Positions 54,595 to 64,000 of a stretch of 64,000 bases of DNA are shown here, piece by piece. Both the position numbers and the translations under genes were made by a program. The stretch's first letter is position 1. Each line of letters begins with the position of its first letter. The notes under the pieces were generated by a model. It was given only the letters and a program-made list of their open reading frames with translations, was not told where the DNA came from and searched no databases. This DNA comes from Biscogniauxia marginata (Eukaryota; Ascomycota; Sordariomycetes; Xylariales; Xylariaceae): contig MU404123.1 in the NCBI GenBank assembly GCA_022695795.1, forward strand, positions 124,001-188,000, in the 5' to 3' direction.

Positions 54595-55903
54595 ATGGAT
54601 GCCCTCGTCGAAACTCTGTGGGAGACGCCACCTCACATTCTACTGGCAGCCTCCGTCGCGCTGGTCGTGTTCGCTTTCTACGCTGTAAGAGGATGACGAT
54701 GACCCATTGGCGAATAATGGCAGTCCTATTGTTCTGGTATTATGCTGACATCGAACATAGCTCTACGCTGTCCTCCATCTCGTTGCGCCCAAGCCCCGCG
54801 CTGTCCTTCCATCCGAAAAGACGTATGTCACAACCACTCCCGACGGCAAGGGAATTGCCACGCGCCAACTGCCGTGCTGGCACGACCGATGGCTCGCCGA
54901 ACGCCACAAAAGCGAGACCCAAGACACAAGCAATCCCGATACGAACTTTGTTGAAGACACCGGAACCATCGAGCCCGCCCAAGTTCGGATGAGTGTGGTG
55001 TTCCCGGCATACAACGAGGAGGATCGAATCCTGCCGACGCTAAAAGAGGCCGTCGAGTACCTCGACGCCACCTTCGGCCGCTCTACCCATCTGAACCCGA
55101 ACGGCATCAGAAAGCCCCTGTCCCGCTCCCCGAGCCCCCGTCGCCACCATATGCAGAACGCCCCGCGGGAGGACCTGTCGGGCTACGAGATCATCATCGT
55201 GAACGATGGCAGCGTGGACAGAACCGCTGAGGTGGCCCTCGACTTCTCGCGCGAGCACGGGCTCCACGACATCCTGCGCGTCGTCACGCTGGAGAAGAAC
55301 CGCGGCAAGGGCGGCGGCGTGACCCACGGCCTGCGCCACGTGCGCGGCGAGTACGCGCTCTTCGCCGACGCCGACGGGGCCTCCCGGTTCAGCGACCTGG
55401 AGAAGCTGGTCGAGGGCTGCGAGGAGGTGGTCGACGGCAGCCACCGGGGCGTGGCCATCGGCAGCCGGGCCCACCTCGTCGGCAGCGAGGCCGTGGTCAA
55501 GCGCTCGGCGCTGCGCAACTTCCTGATGCGCTCCTTCCACCTGGTGCTGACGATCCTGACGCCGCCCGCGACCTCGCGCCTCCGCGACACCCAGTGCGGC
55601 TTCAAGCTGTTCTCGCGTGCCGCCCTGCCCCACATCGTCCCCTACATGCACGCCGAGGGCTGGATCTTCGACATCGAGATGCTCATGCTCGCCGAGTCGG
55701 CCCCTGCCGTCCCGGTGCTCGGCAGCGGCGGCGCTGTTATTGGCAGCAGCCCCGGCATCAAGGTCGCCGAGGTCCCCATCGATTGGCACGAGGTCGGCGG
55801 CAGCAAGCTCAACGTCGTGCAGGACAGCATCAAGATGGCCCTCGGCCTGTTCGTGCTGCGCGCTAGCTGGATGATGGGCGTGTACCGGAGACGGCTGACG
55901 TGA
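54595..55903 (+). CDS. alg5: Dolichyl-phosphate beta-glucosyltransferase (Alg5)
   Basis: Two exons, 54595-54684 and 54761-55903, separated by a 76-nt phase-0 GT-AG intron, give 410 residues. An N-terminal membrane segment (LLAASVALVVFAFYA, LYAVLHLVAP) precedes a family 2 glycosyltransferase domain: SVVFPAYNEEDRI, YEIIIVNDGSVDRT, KNRGKGGGV, the metal-binding ALFADADGA (near residue 233), RDTQCGFKLFSR and EGWIFDIEMLMLAE. It transfers glucose from UDP-glucose to dolichyl phosphate on the cytosolic face of the endoplasmic reticulum, supplying Dol-P-Glc for N-glycan precursor synthesis. Length is somewhat above the yeast enzyme because of a linker between the anchor and the domain. The body of the gene is strongly GC-rich at third positions. 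Confidence 0.95.
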
Positions 55904-57025
55904 CCAATGACAGAGAGAGACAGAAGAAGATGTATGTGCGTATAAGGGAACGAAATGAAATGAATCATGACACGCTCTATCATCGTCGCTTCATCGATCG
56001 CTTTCCCTGTATTCTTGTATGCGGTTGTATTTGCGATGCGTTTATACCCGGTTTTCGGTGCACTTCGTGGTAGTCATGTCAAGAGAGAGAAAGAGAGATA
56101 TACATTACATACCCAATCCAGACCAGATATATAGATCTCCTCGGGAAATAACTACAAACTACCTACCGATAGTGCAATACAGAACAGAAAATAGATATTG
56201 CTTGAGTTTCATGTAAAGTATTATGGGCAAGTGAAGAATACGTAAAGGGATACGACCTCATCTCTAATGTAAACATGAGGTAAGATATTAAGCAATGAGC
56301 AATAGATAAAATTATCTCGGGCGTAGCATGCCCTGTCGGCCTCTACGCTTTAGTTCTGTATACCTACCTCTTGCATCAGGCGGATAAGTCAAATAAATAC
56401 TTATAAACGACCTTGACTAATGTTGGAGGAACATATGCCAGACAGCATAAAGAGAAGATGGCCGGCCACATGCATTAGGTACATACAGTAGAAAATACTC
56501 AAGTCCAAAAAAAGCGTCCCACTCAATATTCATAGCATGCATTTCTTATTAAAATTACTACATAAGATCTGTAGTTCTATAGGTGTGTATCTGTGTCTGT
56601 GTCTGTGTCTTTGGGCTGCTTGATATATACGGTGTACCAGGTAAACATAAAAACGTAAACGTCAACTCCCACCCACCCGGGGAATCTCTTATTCTCCATC
56701 TTTTCATTCCCGGCCCTTAAAAGTCCGTCGTAGTGAGTAAAGGGTAAGAAGAGGGAAACGGAGGTGGGAAAAGGGGGGGGTGAGGAAAGTATGATCTGCT
56801 TTCTCTTTCTCTATCATATTCATCCCGCCTCTCCTTTCCTCGTTTCTAAACAGAAACGCCGACTCCCTCTCCAACTCCCCCCTCTCCCCTTTTCTCTTTT
56901 TCTTCGTATACGCGTGAGAATTAAGAACAGATATATATATATATATATCTATAAGTCAAACTCAATACCTCCCCTCCTCCCTTTTTCTTTCTTTTTCTTT
57001 TTCTCTCCCCTCCCTCCCTTTCTCT
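55904..57025. other. Convergent 3' region with simple repeats
   Basis: About 1.1 kb between ALG5 and ERG1. It contains a TGTGTC repeat at about 56590-56611, an AT dinucleotide run at 56931-56948 and long C/T-rich tracts at 56816-57030 that end at the ERG1 stop codon (purine-rich on the ERG1 sense strand). No gene seen. Confidence 0.5.
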
Positions 57026-58528
57026 CTACCACATGAGCTCCCTCCACATGACCGGCAAGAACACGACGCTCGCGGTCCAGAGCAGGCGCGCCGCGTTCCA
57101 CAGCAGCAGCGGCACCTTCCAGAGCCCCGTGTCGCGCCAGTCAAGCCAGATGGCCAGGAACGCGACCGAGAAGAAGTGGCACGCCAGCACGAGCGGCCGC
57201 TGCAGCAGGCCGCCGAGCAGGCCCATCGGCTGCGCCGCGTGGCCGCGCTCGAAGTACGCGAAGCAGCCGCGCTGCAGCTTGGCCAGGTCGGCGTCCTCGG
57301 CCGCGAAGAGGCTGTACAGCGCCTGCGCGAGCACGTTGATGATGGACGTGAGCCGCTTGCGGCGGGCGTAGAAGCGCGCCGCCGCGGCCCGGACCGCCGC
57401 CGCGTCGCCGAGGTTCGCCACCCGGCGGGGCGCGAGCTCATCCGCGAGCACGGCCACGTCGTTGAACGCGACCGTCATGCCGCCGCCCGTGAGCGGGTGC
57501 CGCATGTTCATGGCGTCGCCGAGGATCAGCATCCCCGGCGTCGACTGCCGCGTCGGCGGCAGCCAGCTGTTGGGCATGCTCTGCGGGATCCTGGCGTCGC
57601 GCTCGAGCGCCGCCGCGAACGACGGCCGCACCGACGGCGGCAGCGCCGGGAGCACCACGTTGGCCATGTAGCCGCGGACGCCGCCATTGGCCGGCGACGC
57701 CGCGGGCAGCTTCTCGGGCACGTCGACGAGCACGCGCGTCTCGCGCGTGCCGATCTGGTACAGCAGGACGGGCGCCGAGGCGCCGATGACGACGTGCCCG
57801 TGCCCCGGCGACGGCAGCTGGCAGTCGAGCAGCTCGAGGGCGTAGAACTTGCTGCGCACGACGGGCGTCTGCGTGAGGTACTGCTTGCGGAACTTGGAGG
57901 CGTAGCCGTCGGCGACGATGGTCAGCTGGCCGAAGAAGCAGTCGGGCTCCTTCTTGCCGGTCTCGGGGTTGACGGTGAGGGTCTGGACGCCGAGGATCTC
58001 GGGGTTGTGGTCGCCCTTGATGGTGTCGATGGCCTCGGTCTCGACCACGGTGATGTTGGGGTGGTTGAGACACGACCGTCGCAGTTGCATGATGAAGCGG
58101 CCGTGGTGGAAACTTCGGCCTTCGGGCCGCGGCAGCTCCTTTTTGGGGTGGGCGGATCCGTTTGCGCTGCCAATTGTCTTGCCGTTGTTGTCCACTAGGT
58201 CGTCTACGTACGGGTACGGCATCTCGACGTTCTTGCCGTAGAAGAAGACGCTAAAGCCGTGACATGGTATGGCGTCGATGTCGTCGACGCAGTGGCCGAG
58301 CCCCAGCTTCCGTAGGGAATTCAGTCCTCCGGCTTGTAATAATTCGCCAACGATGCGATTGGGCTCCTTCATCCATCTCTCCAGGAGTATGACACTCCGT
58401 CCCTGGTTGGCGAGGGCATAGGCGATGGCACAGCCAAAGACCCCGGCACCGACTACCACGACATCGGCCTCGTGATACGTGGCCCGCCGGTTGGCGAGGT
58501 ATTCAACGGTGCTGGTTGTTGCGCTCAT
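57026..58528 (-). CDS. erg1: Squalene monooxygenase (squalene epoxidase, Erg1)
   Basis: Intronless, 500 residues, the normal length. The FAD-binding fold starts at VVVVGAGVFGCAIAYALA (GAGVFG at 27-32), followed by ERWMKEPNRIVGELLQAGG, a hallmark of squalene epoxidases. A second motif IVADGYASKFRK and the C-terminal FAD motif GDAMNMRHPLTGGGMTVAFND are also intact. The C-terminus has two hydrophobic stretches that anchor it in the endoplasmic reticulum. The enzyme converts squalene to 2,3-oxidosqualene, a committed step to ergosterol and the target of allylamines such as terbinafine. I see no truncated or missing motif. Very GC-rich third positions give a long false frame on the opposite strand. 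Confidence 0.97.
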   Translation of the reverse strand: MSATTSTVEYLANRRATYHEADVVVVGAGVFGCAIAYALANQGRSVILLERWMKEPNRIVGELLQAGGLNSLRKLGLGHCVDDIDAIPCHGFSVFFYGKNVEMPYPYVDDLVDNNGKTIGSANGSAHPKKELPRPEGRSFHHGRFIMQLRRSCLNHPNITVVETEAIDTIKGDHNPEILGVQTLTVNPETGKKEPDCFFGQLTIVADGYASKFRKQYLTQTPVVRSKFYALELLDCQLPSPGHGHVVIGASAPVLLYQIGTRETRVLVDVPEKLPAASPANGGVRGYMANVVLPALPPSVRPSFAAALERDARIPQSMPNSWLPPTRQSTPGMLILGDAMNMRHPLTGGGMTVAFNDVAVLADELAPRRVANLGDAAAVRAAAARFYARRKRLTSIINVLAQALYSLFAAEDADLAKLQRGCFAYFERGHAAQPMGLLGGLLQRPLVLACHFFSVAFLAIWLDWRDTGLWKVPLLLWNAARLLWTASVVFLPVMWRELMW

Positions 58529-59791
58529 GGGGGATTATTATTCTTGCTGTTGTTACTATTATTATTATGATTATTATTACGAGGAATTATCGAACCGAGA
58601 GCGAGTGTTGTTTCGCATCGACGGGCAAAGGATGATAGGTAGTAATCGGTGTGGACAGGAGAAAGTTCGGAGGAGCAGCTCGGAGAAGGCCTAGCGGTAA
58701 AAGACGGGGGGAGGAAGTTTGGCGAAGACGAGCGAGTGGCCGACTCGGGGAGGTTATGTAGGTGCGTGTTTCGGTAGCCTTGCGTTTTGTCGTGAAAGGA
58801 GAGCCGCAATCAAAAAGTCGGAGAAGACTGGCGTGTTCGTAAGAGTCGATTCGCAGCGCACATCGGTCTTTCTCAGATCATGATGGGACGATTTGTCGAA
58901 CCATGCACTACTTTGGCCAATCCTGTTACTATTTTGTTTAATTTTTCTGACCCCTGGCCCCTTTGGATGGAGAAGAAAAGGAAGGGAAAAAAGGGGTCTC
59001 CTAATAACACATGCTAGCCCACCTAGTTTACATAAGAGAGGTGCCTAACCTAACCCAGCCAAGCCCGTGGATGCACCCCACACTAGATCCTGGCTAACAT
59101 CTCTACCGCCAATTGCCTTAGGGCTCCTGATAAACAGTAGGTACATCAGGTACAGCCAGAGTTTCTATGGAGAACTTGGGTATCTTTAGCGGTCACTTGT
59201 TAAGAAGCTAAGCATATTCTAATTTACGCAGGATGGGCATTCCCGTCACCTTCGACCTTCGGAAAATAAATATCTAACCCAGAAAATGAATACTAACCGC
59301 CTGGCTTGACTGGATTCTGTATATTATCATACGTATTAAACGATGAAATCGCGTGACACCATAGAGAAATCAGGCCGCATACGCCCACGTAGCTCCAATA
59401 AAGGGGGTAACCCTACCATTGATGTTATAAGAGGTTGATTTACATGTGAAAATGTATACCTTACATACCTACAAGGTAGTTTTACTCCCGACTCCACGTT
59501 CAAGTCAAGATGATTGGCATATTCTCCCTTACACCAGACCGCGTTCGTCTCTACCACGCCTCGCTACATGACTTGCAAGACATCTTCGTTCCCAGTGTAG
59601 AAGACAATAAAGTGATTATTTTTTGTATATTATTTCCCATATGGAACGCAAATGGCAATTACATTGCGCTCCGGCAGGAGAAACAACAAATACAATATAT
59701 ACAACTAGATACTCGACATGTACTTTTCATGCTCTATATACAGTAAAATGACCGCTTCATATCTATCTGTAGCTTGAAAGGCAATACCAGC
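58529..59791. other. Intergenic region upstream of ERG1
   Basis: About 1.26 kb between the ERG1 start and the 3' end of the PPR gene. A TAT/TTA-rich trinucleotide patch lies at 58550-58580 directly 5' of the ERG1 start. No gene seen; a small frame at 59510-59746 has no recognisable product. Confidence 0.45.
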
Positions 59792-62700
59792 CTAAGCTAT
59801 AACTTTCGTGAGCGGTGGTATTTGTGCAGGACCTCCCGGTATCCCGGAAAGAGACTGCCCTCCTCCTTTCCCCCCGCCGGTAATATCTTCGTGCGGGTAG
59901 GGCCGTGTATCGTCGTCCATGTCGTTCTGCATGTCTGCGAGGGCTTCGCTCATGATTTTCAGGGTCGGTTCCATGATCATTCTGCCGCCTCTGCGGCGCT
60001 CCTCCCGCAGCTTCTTGACGGCATCGATCCCGCGCTGTATGATTTCTTGCATGAACATCTTCGCATCGCTCTGGTATCCCCGTCGCAGGAGGCGGTTGGT
60101 CCCTTTCAGATGCGACAGCACCGTCTTGTCGGCGCAAATCTTGCTCTCGACGAGATCGCTAATGAGCTGCTTCATTCCTTCGAAGTCTAGTATCTGCGAG
60201 TACGCCATTAGGAGTGCCCTGAAGCTTTGCCGGGAACAGCAGAGATTCGAGGAGCCCCTCCTATCCATTGCAAGTCTACACAACGCCACCGCTTTCTGCT
60301 GTTGGCCGATTTTGACGCAGACAATGGCCATGTGGGTCATCACGGAAGGGTCTATGACGATATGTAGAGCCTCGAAACTACTGACCAAGTTCCTCATATG
60401 AGTCAGCAAATCTTCCGGCCGAGCTTGTAATCGATCGATCTGGATTTTGATGAAGGACGAGACAGCCGGGCCGACGTCGTAGCCTTGACGATGAGCATTG
60501 TCGATGAGCTTTAATGCAACGCTGGAAGTACCGCTAGACTGACGCAGAGCTGCAAAAACAGCAAGACGGAGACACTGGCGAGAATAGGGCATACCAAGCC
60601 GCGTGGCTCGCCTGTAGATCGCAACAGACAAAGCAGGTCTACCACGTCTCATCTCTTGATTCATTGCTTCGTAAATATCCCGTTCGTTCATGATTCTCCC
60701 CAGATATGCTAGCTTGTTGAGGGCAATAACTCTAGCACGTACGCGGTAGCCGGCTGCTTCTCTAAACGGCTTGCCCAACCGTGCCGCTTGACTCATCATC
60801 CTATGCGTGACATCGTCGGGGAAGTGTGGGTTTAACTCCTCCATTTTCAGGTAGAGGTCCTGTAAGGCTGGAAACGGAAGTTTCCAAACCGACTGGCAGT
60901 TGTGCAGAACTGAATTGCAGAAACTAGTATGTAAGGCAAACCCGGATTTGCTGCAGTACTCAAGCCATGACTTGAAGGCCTCTATGTCATGGCATTCACC
61001 ATACTTGCTCGCCACGAGCGTGACAGTGAAAGGATGCATTCGTACACCCAAATCACTAATATATTTCGTAACCATATTTCGAACGTCGCCTTTAGGGTGG
61101 TTGTCTGCGAACACCTTTAATATCATGACGAAAGCATTATCATACTCCTGTTGCCTATCCTGTCTGTAAGGTTGCATTTCTACAAACTTTTCGTGCACAG
61201 CATCCCAATTTCCGAGCTTGGCTTGCAACAGTGCCATGAGTCCATTTAATGCAATGTCCGAAATCATAGATGGGGATTTCTGGATTAGTTCTTCGTAGTA
61301 TGATCGTGCCATAACTTCTTCATCTGCCCTGACAGATATCTCAACCATGACTCGGTAGACACCCTCCCAATAAGAGATCTTTTTAAGAAGGCCGAGGGAT
61401 ATAATTTCATCGAAAAGTGCCTTAGATTTCTCAAAACTCTTATGCCGCCGCCAGTGAGCTTGCAAAAGCTTCATGATCCATAGACTCCTCAGCTTCCCGT
61501 TTCCCGGGCAGTTCATTCGCGCGAAGGCATGGAAAATTAAATTCACCTTCCGACCGTTCGTGGCCTGAACTGATCCGACAACACACTCTAGTGTCTTAAA
61601 GAAACATTCTTCTTCGGGCTTCAGCTTGGAATAATTGAGTAGGAAATAATTGATCACGTGCTGGTGATCGGCGTAATGGAAAAGCTCTTGTATAGCCCAA
61701 CCAACGAATGCGGCAGCATCCCTGAGCATGCCTAGAACTAACCAATACACCTTCAGAGCAAGAGTAGCTTGTTTCACCAAAAGTGCCTGCGTCATCAAAC
61801 ACCGTCCCAATTGCTCGACCTCAGTCACATGCGAGCTTGGTTTCTCTTTAAATCTCGCCAGCAGTAACTTGGAAGCTATGGCAATGGCTTCCACGGAACA
61901 AGGGGTGTCCGGGCCCGGCGGTTGGAGATAATATGCTATGATTGGCAAAGGATCATGTGCATAGTATTGCTGTTCATCAAGCGGGCCGAGGTCGATGACA
62001 GCAGCGAGTACTCGGCTTGCGTCTTCCCATCTGCCGCTAGCTTGACATTCTTTTGAAAGCCGTGCTGAAATCTCGAGCCATGCATTCGTCGACAGCAACA
62101 TCCCGGAAGAGTGCGTACGTGATACATCGCAAAATATGAAAACAGCCCGGCTCAGCTTCTCCTCATCGTTCCCGTCTAAAATTTGGGCAATCTCGGCGCT
62201 AATTGCCTTGGGAGTTCTGGGATGTAATTTAGAAACCGGTGGTCGCGCTTGCGTCCATGAGTTGTGGGCGTTCATATTTGGGACATTAGCAGCAGGCCGG
62301 AAAGATGACGACCACTGTGGTGCTTTCTGTTGAGAAGACGCATAGTTTCCGGCGGGAGAAGGCGACAGCGGCTCTGACGGTGGGAAAGTCTGTGATGGCG
62401 ATGACGTGGGTGCCTTTTGCGATCCTAAAGGTTCTGCAGATTCTTCTGACTCCGTGTGCTTCGCCTGTGCATGGGTCTGTTCATGGCCGTCCTGGGCCGC
62501 TATCGAGGTTCGGTTGCCTCGAGAAGAAAAATTGCGAACCTGATATCCTCGCCCATCCTCCAAGCTTTCCGGTTTCTGGTACCACTGCAACTCGTCGCCG
62601 CGTAGTATGACTGGGTCGTCTACTTGCGATATGACAGGGTTGGGGGCTCCGTGGTATTGTCTCGACGACCTCAGCTTTTCCTTATTCGCGATCGCGGTCC

Positions 62701-62824
62701 TCAGCGTACAAATTCGTCGTCTTCGGTCCTCAACTATCACGCCGATGGCACAGGAAGTACCGAGAGCGATTCCTCGGAGGGCGCGAATCGCAGCTTTCGA
62801 CGGGATGGGTAGCGGGGACGACAT
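59792..62824 (-). CDS. Pentatricopeptide-repeat mitochondrial protein (Cya5-like)
   Basis: Single exon of 1,010 residues from ATG at 62824. The N-terminus (SKAAIRALRGIALGTSCAIGVIVEDRRRR) is basic with a hydrophobic patch, fits mitochondrial import, and resembles the start of fungal PPR proteins I know as Cya5-like. Residues about 60-200 are polar and Ser/Pro-rich. From about 205 on the protein is a long alpha-helical repeat array, with units such as KSKALFDEIISLGLLKKI, ARSYYEELIQKSP and CQSVWKLPFPALQDLYLKMEEL, typical of degenerate fungal PPRs. N. crassa CYA-5 is needed for cox1 mRNA expression; binding of a mitochondrial transcript is the likely job here, with the target unknown. The C-terminus is Gly/Pro-rich. 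Confidence 0.8.
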   Translation of the reverse strand: MSSPLPIPSKAAIRALRGIALGTSCAIGVIVEDRRRRICTLRTAIANKEKLRSSRQYHGAPNPVISQVDDPVILRGDELQWYQKPESLEDGRGYQVRNFSSRGNRTSIAAQDGHEQTHAQAKHTESEESAEPLGSQKAPTSSPSQTFPPSEPLSPSPAGNYASSQQKAPQWSSSFRPAANVPNMNAHNSWTQARPPVSKLHPRTPKAISAEIAQILDGNDEEKLSRAVFIFCDVSRTHSSGMLLSTNAWLEISARLSKECQASGRWEDASRVLAAVIDLGPLDEQQYYAHDPLPIIAYYLQPPGPDTPCSVEAIAIASKLLLARFKEKPSSHVTEVEQLGRCLMTQALLVKQATLALKVYWLVLGMLRDAAAFVGWAIQELFHYADHQHVINYFLLNYSKLKPEEECFFKTLECVVGSVQATNGRKVNLIFHAFARMNCPGNGKLRSLWIMKLLQAHWRRHKSFEKSKALFDEIISLGLLKKISYWEGVYRVMVEISVRADEEVMARSYYEELIQKSPSMISDIALNGLMALLQAKLGNWDAVHEKFVEMQPYRQDRQQEYDNAFVMILKVFADNHPKGDVRNMVTKYISDLGVRMHPFTVTLVASKYGECHDIEAFKSWLEYCSKSGFALHTSFCNSVLHNCQSVWKLPFPALQDLYLKMEELNPHFPDDVTHRMMSQAARLGKPFREAAGYRVRARVIALNKLAYLGRIMNERDIYEAMNQEMRRGRPALSVAIYRRATRLGMPYSRQCLRLAVFAALRQSSGTSSVALKLIDNAHRQGYDVGPAVSSFIKIQIDRLQARPEDLLTHMRNLVSSFEALHIVIDPSVMTHMAIVCVKIGQQQKAVALCRLAMDRRGSSNLCCSRQSFRALLMAYSQILDFEGMKQLISDLVESKICADKTVLSHLKGTNRLLRRGYQSDAKMFMQEIIQRGIDAVKKLREERRRGGRMIMEPTLKIMSEALADMQNDMDDDTRPYPHEDITGGGKGGGQSLSGIPGGPAQIPPLTKVIA

Positions 62825-63424
62825 GTTCCTGGACTACGAGTAGCCATCTCGAGTTCGATAACTAGCCAACCGGACCCATAACTGCTGCACAGAATAGGTC
62901 TGGTGAGTTGGCAGCACGGGTGGAATTTTCGGTCGTACGATGCGATATTGATGCTATTTAGAAGGGTATGGCAGTCAATTGGACTGCCAGTGGATGGTGG
63001 ATGGATTGCAGCGACCCTTAGGTACCTAAGCTACGATTGGTAAGTGGGGTGGAAGAATGCTTCCCCCGATACAATTATCTCTCTTACAAGGATAAACTAA
63101 TAAATGGAACTTACCTAGGTACCTACCTACTGCCTTGCACATGACATCAGTTACCTGGTACGTAACTTAGGTGCTCATAGTGAAGAAGCTATATACCTAG
63201 GTAAATATCAGCAATATCTTCCGCCCCAATAATCTTGACTTGAAGATTTCGTAGTAAACTAGTTTTACAGATCGATTTGAGATGTCTATCTATCTTGTAC
63301 CAGAAGTCTATTGTTTTCCTTCGTCTATATTTCCATCCCAAACCCGCATAATCCTTCATGATGATACACTATTTGGGCATCGTCCCTCCTCGCAAAAGAT
63401 TACGGGGTATCCTCTCGCAGAGCT
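62825..63424. other. Intergenic region
   Basis: About 600 bp between the PPR start and the mitochondrial carrier 3' end. Several copies of the tetramer TACC/CCTA (for example 63116-63130) are present; no gene. Confidence 0.45.
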
Positions 63425-64000
63425 CTACGTTGAAATCTCAGGCCTCTCCATTGGCATCCATGACTCTAGCTGGCGCAAGATGTTTTGGTATAAGAATAAC
63501 ATGCAGCCGCTTTGTATGCTAGTCCAGACGAAGCGGGGTCCAACTCCTCTGAACCAGCCGGCAACACCCTCTGTTTTGTATATAAGTCTTAAGCCCTTGA
63601 GAATAGAGTCTTCGTCTAATGGGATAGCGCCTGGTCGTGGGAGAGAAGTTGAAGGTGAGGATGTTGAGATGGGACGTTTCTGTTGTTTCGGTGGAGGGGA
63701 AGATGTGCTATGTTTCGATGATGTGCCCTTGAGTACCATCTTGGCATCCGCTGATGCGCGGTCCTTTGGCTTTCCTGCAACGGGTACAGCATCGATTTGT
63801 GTCTGAAGTCGAGTCTTGACAACATCCAGGGGACAGGTCAACACACCAGCCAGCCCTCCACCTGCTGCTCCAGTTAAAAATTCTAGCCGCTTCCCGATGT
63901 CGCGACTTTGCTTCAGTTCCCTTGCCCAGCTTTGAAACTGCTCATAAAACATGAACTGCAAGGCAGAGAAGGGAAGGTCTCGATATAAGGTTGCCTTATA
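63425..64000 (-). CDS. Mitochondrial carrier (SLC25) protein, 5' part beyond window
   Basis: The minus-strand frame is open from the window edge (first codon at 64000) to a stop at 63425, giving the last 191 residues. It contains the end of the second carrier repeat (ATLYRDLPFSALQFMFYEQF) and the third repeat beginning LTGAAGGGLAGVLTCPLDVVKTRLQTQ, with the signature P-L-D-V-V-K. A polar insert of about 50 residues rich in Ser, Pro and Lys follows, then KGLRLIYKTEGVAGWFRGVGPRFVWTSIQSGCMLFLYQNIL. The R-D-x-P-F-S-A-L-Q-F motif and the insert recall yeast Mme1 (YMR166C)-type carriers, but this assignment is tentative; the substrate is not readable. Located in the inner mitochondrial membrane. Confidence 0.85.
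   Translation of the reverse strand, partial: YKATLYRDLPFSALQFMFYEQFQSWARELKQSRDIGKRLEFLTGAAGGGLAGVLTCPLDVVKTRLQTQIDAVPVAGKPKDRASADAKMVLKGTSSKHSTSSPPPKQQKRPISTSSPSTSLPRPGAIPLDEDSILKGLRLIYKTEGVAGWFRGVGPRFVWTSIQSGCMLFLYQNILRQLESWMPMERPEIST

Noticed and set aside
55040..55789. 249-codon minus-strand frame opposite ALG5
   Set aside because: Antisense shadow of a GC-rich glycosyltransferase gene.
57176..58198. Long plus-strand frame (about 340 codons) opposite ERG1
   Set aside because: It is an antisense shadow caused by the high GC third positions of ERG1; composition is Arg/Ala/Gly/His-rich with no domain.

Overview
The window looks like chromosomal DNA of a filamentous ascomycete (Pezizomycotina, possibly Sordariomycetes; the class is inference). 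The evidence is short introns (mostly 46-117 nt) with GT-AG or GC-AG ends, fungal gene types (cutinase-family esterase, DUF1996 protein, Dur3 urea permease, ERG1, ALG5, a MOV10-like helicase, a PPR protein beginning like fungal Cya5-type proteins), and A+T-rich gene-poor tracts with decayed gene copies and solo LTRs.

Layout. 0-18.4 kb carries metabolic and secreted-protein genes: a partial DUF1308 gene, an FAD monooxygenase, a seven-exon urea/sodium symporter with GATA-type sites upstream, a cutinase-family esterase with a Ser/Thr tail, two small cysteine-rich secreted proteins sharing an intron position, a DUF7025-type AAA+ ATPase, an aldo/keto reductase with a signal-like N-terminus, a small conserved acidic/basic protein whose two halves do not splice cleanly, and a DUF1996 protein. 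20.5-23.4 kb is a single-exon SF1 RNA helicase of the MOV10/SDE3 type. 23.4-43.4 kb is mostly gene-poor: one intact low-complexity gene (31.9-33.4 kb), a broken membrane-protein gene (24.2-26.4 kb), a decayed GMP synthase copy (38.2-39.3 kb), a decayed Ulp1/C48-like peptidase (41.7-42.1 kb), and three solo LTRs of one family, one with a perfect 5-bp target duplication. 44.2-64 kb is a conserved housekeeping block: PP4 regulatory subunit 3 (Psy2/SMEK), a medium-chain dehydrogenase, a YeeE/YedE sulfur-transport protein, ALG5, ERG1, a Cya5-like PPR protein and the 3' part of a mitochondrial carrier. The genes between 47.8 and 58.5 kb are markedly GC-rich at third codon positions, which creates long false antisense frames.

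I see no operon-like or biosynthetic cluster. Genes appear independently transcribed. The recurring themes are secretion/plant-surface enzymes on the left, genome-defence-like decay in the middle, and core cell biology (N-glycosylation, ergosterol, phosphatase signalling, mitochondrial gene expression) on the right. Exon limits were worked out by hand from reading-frame continuity and splice consensus; no similarity search was run.
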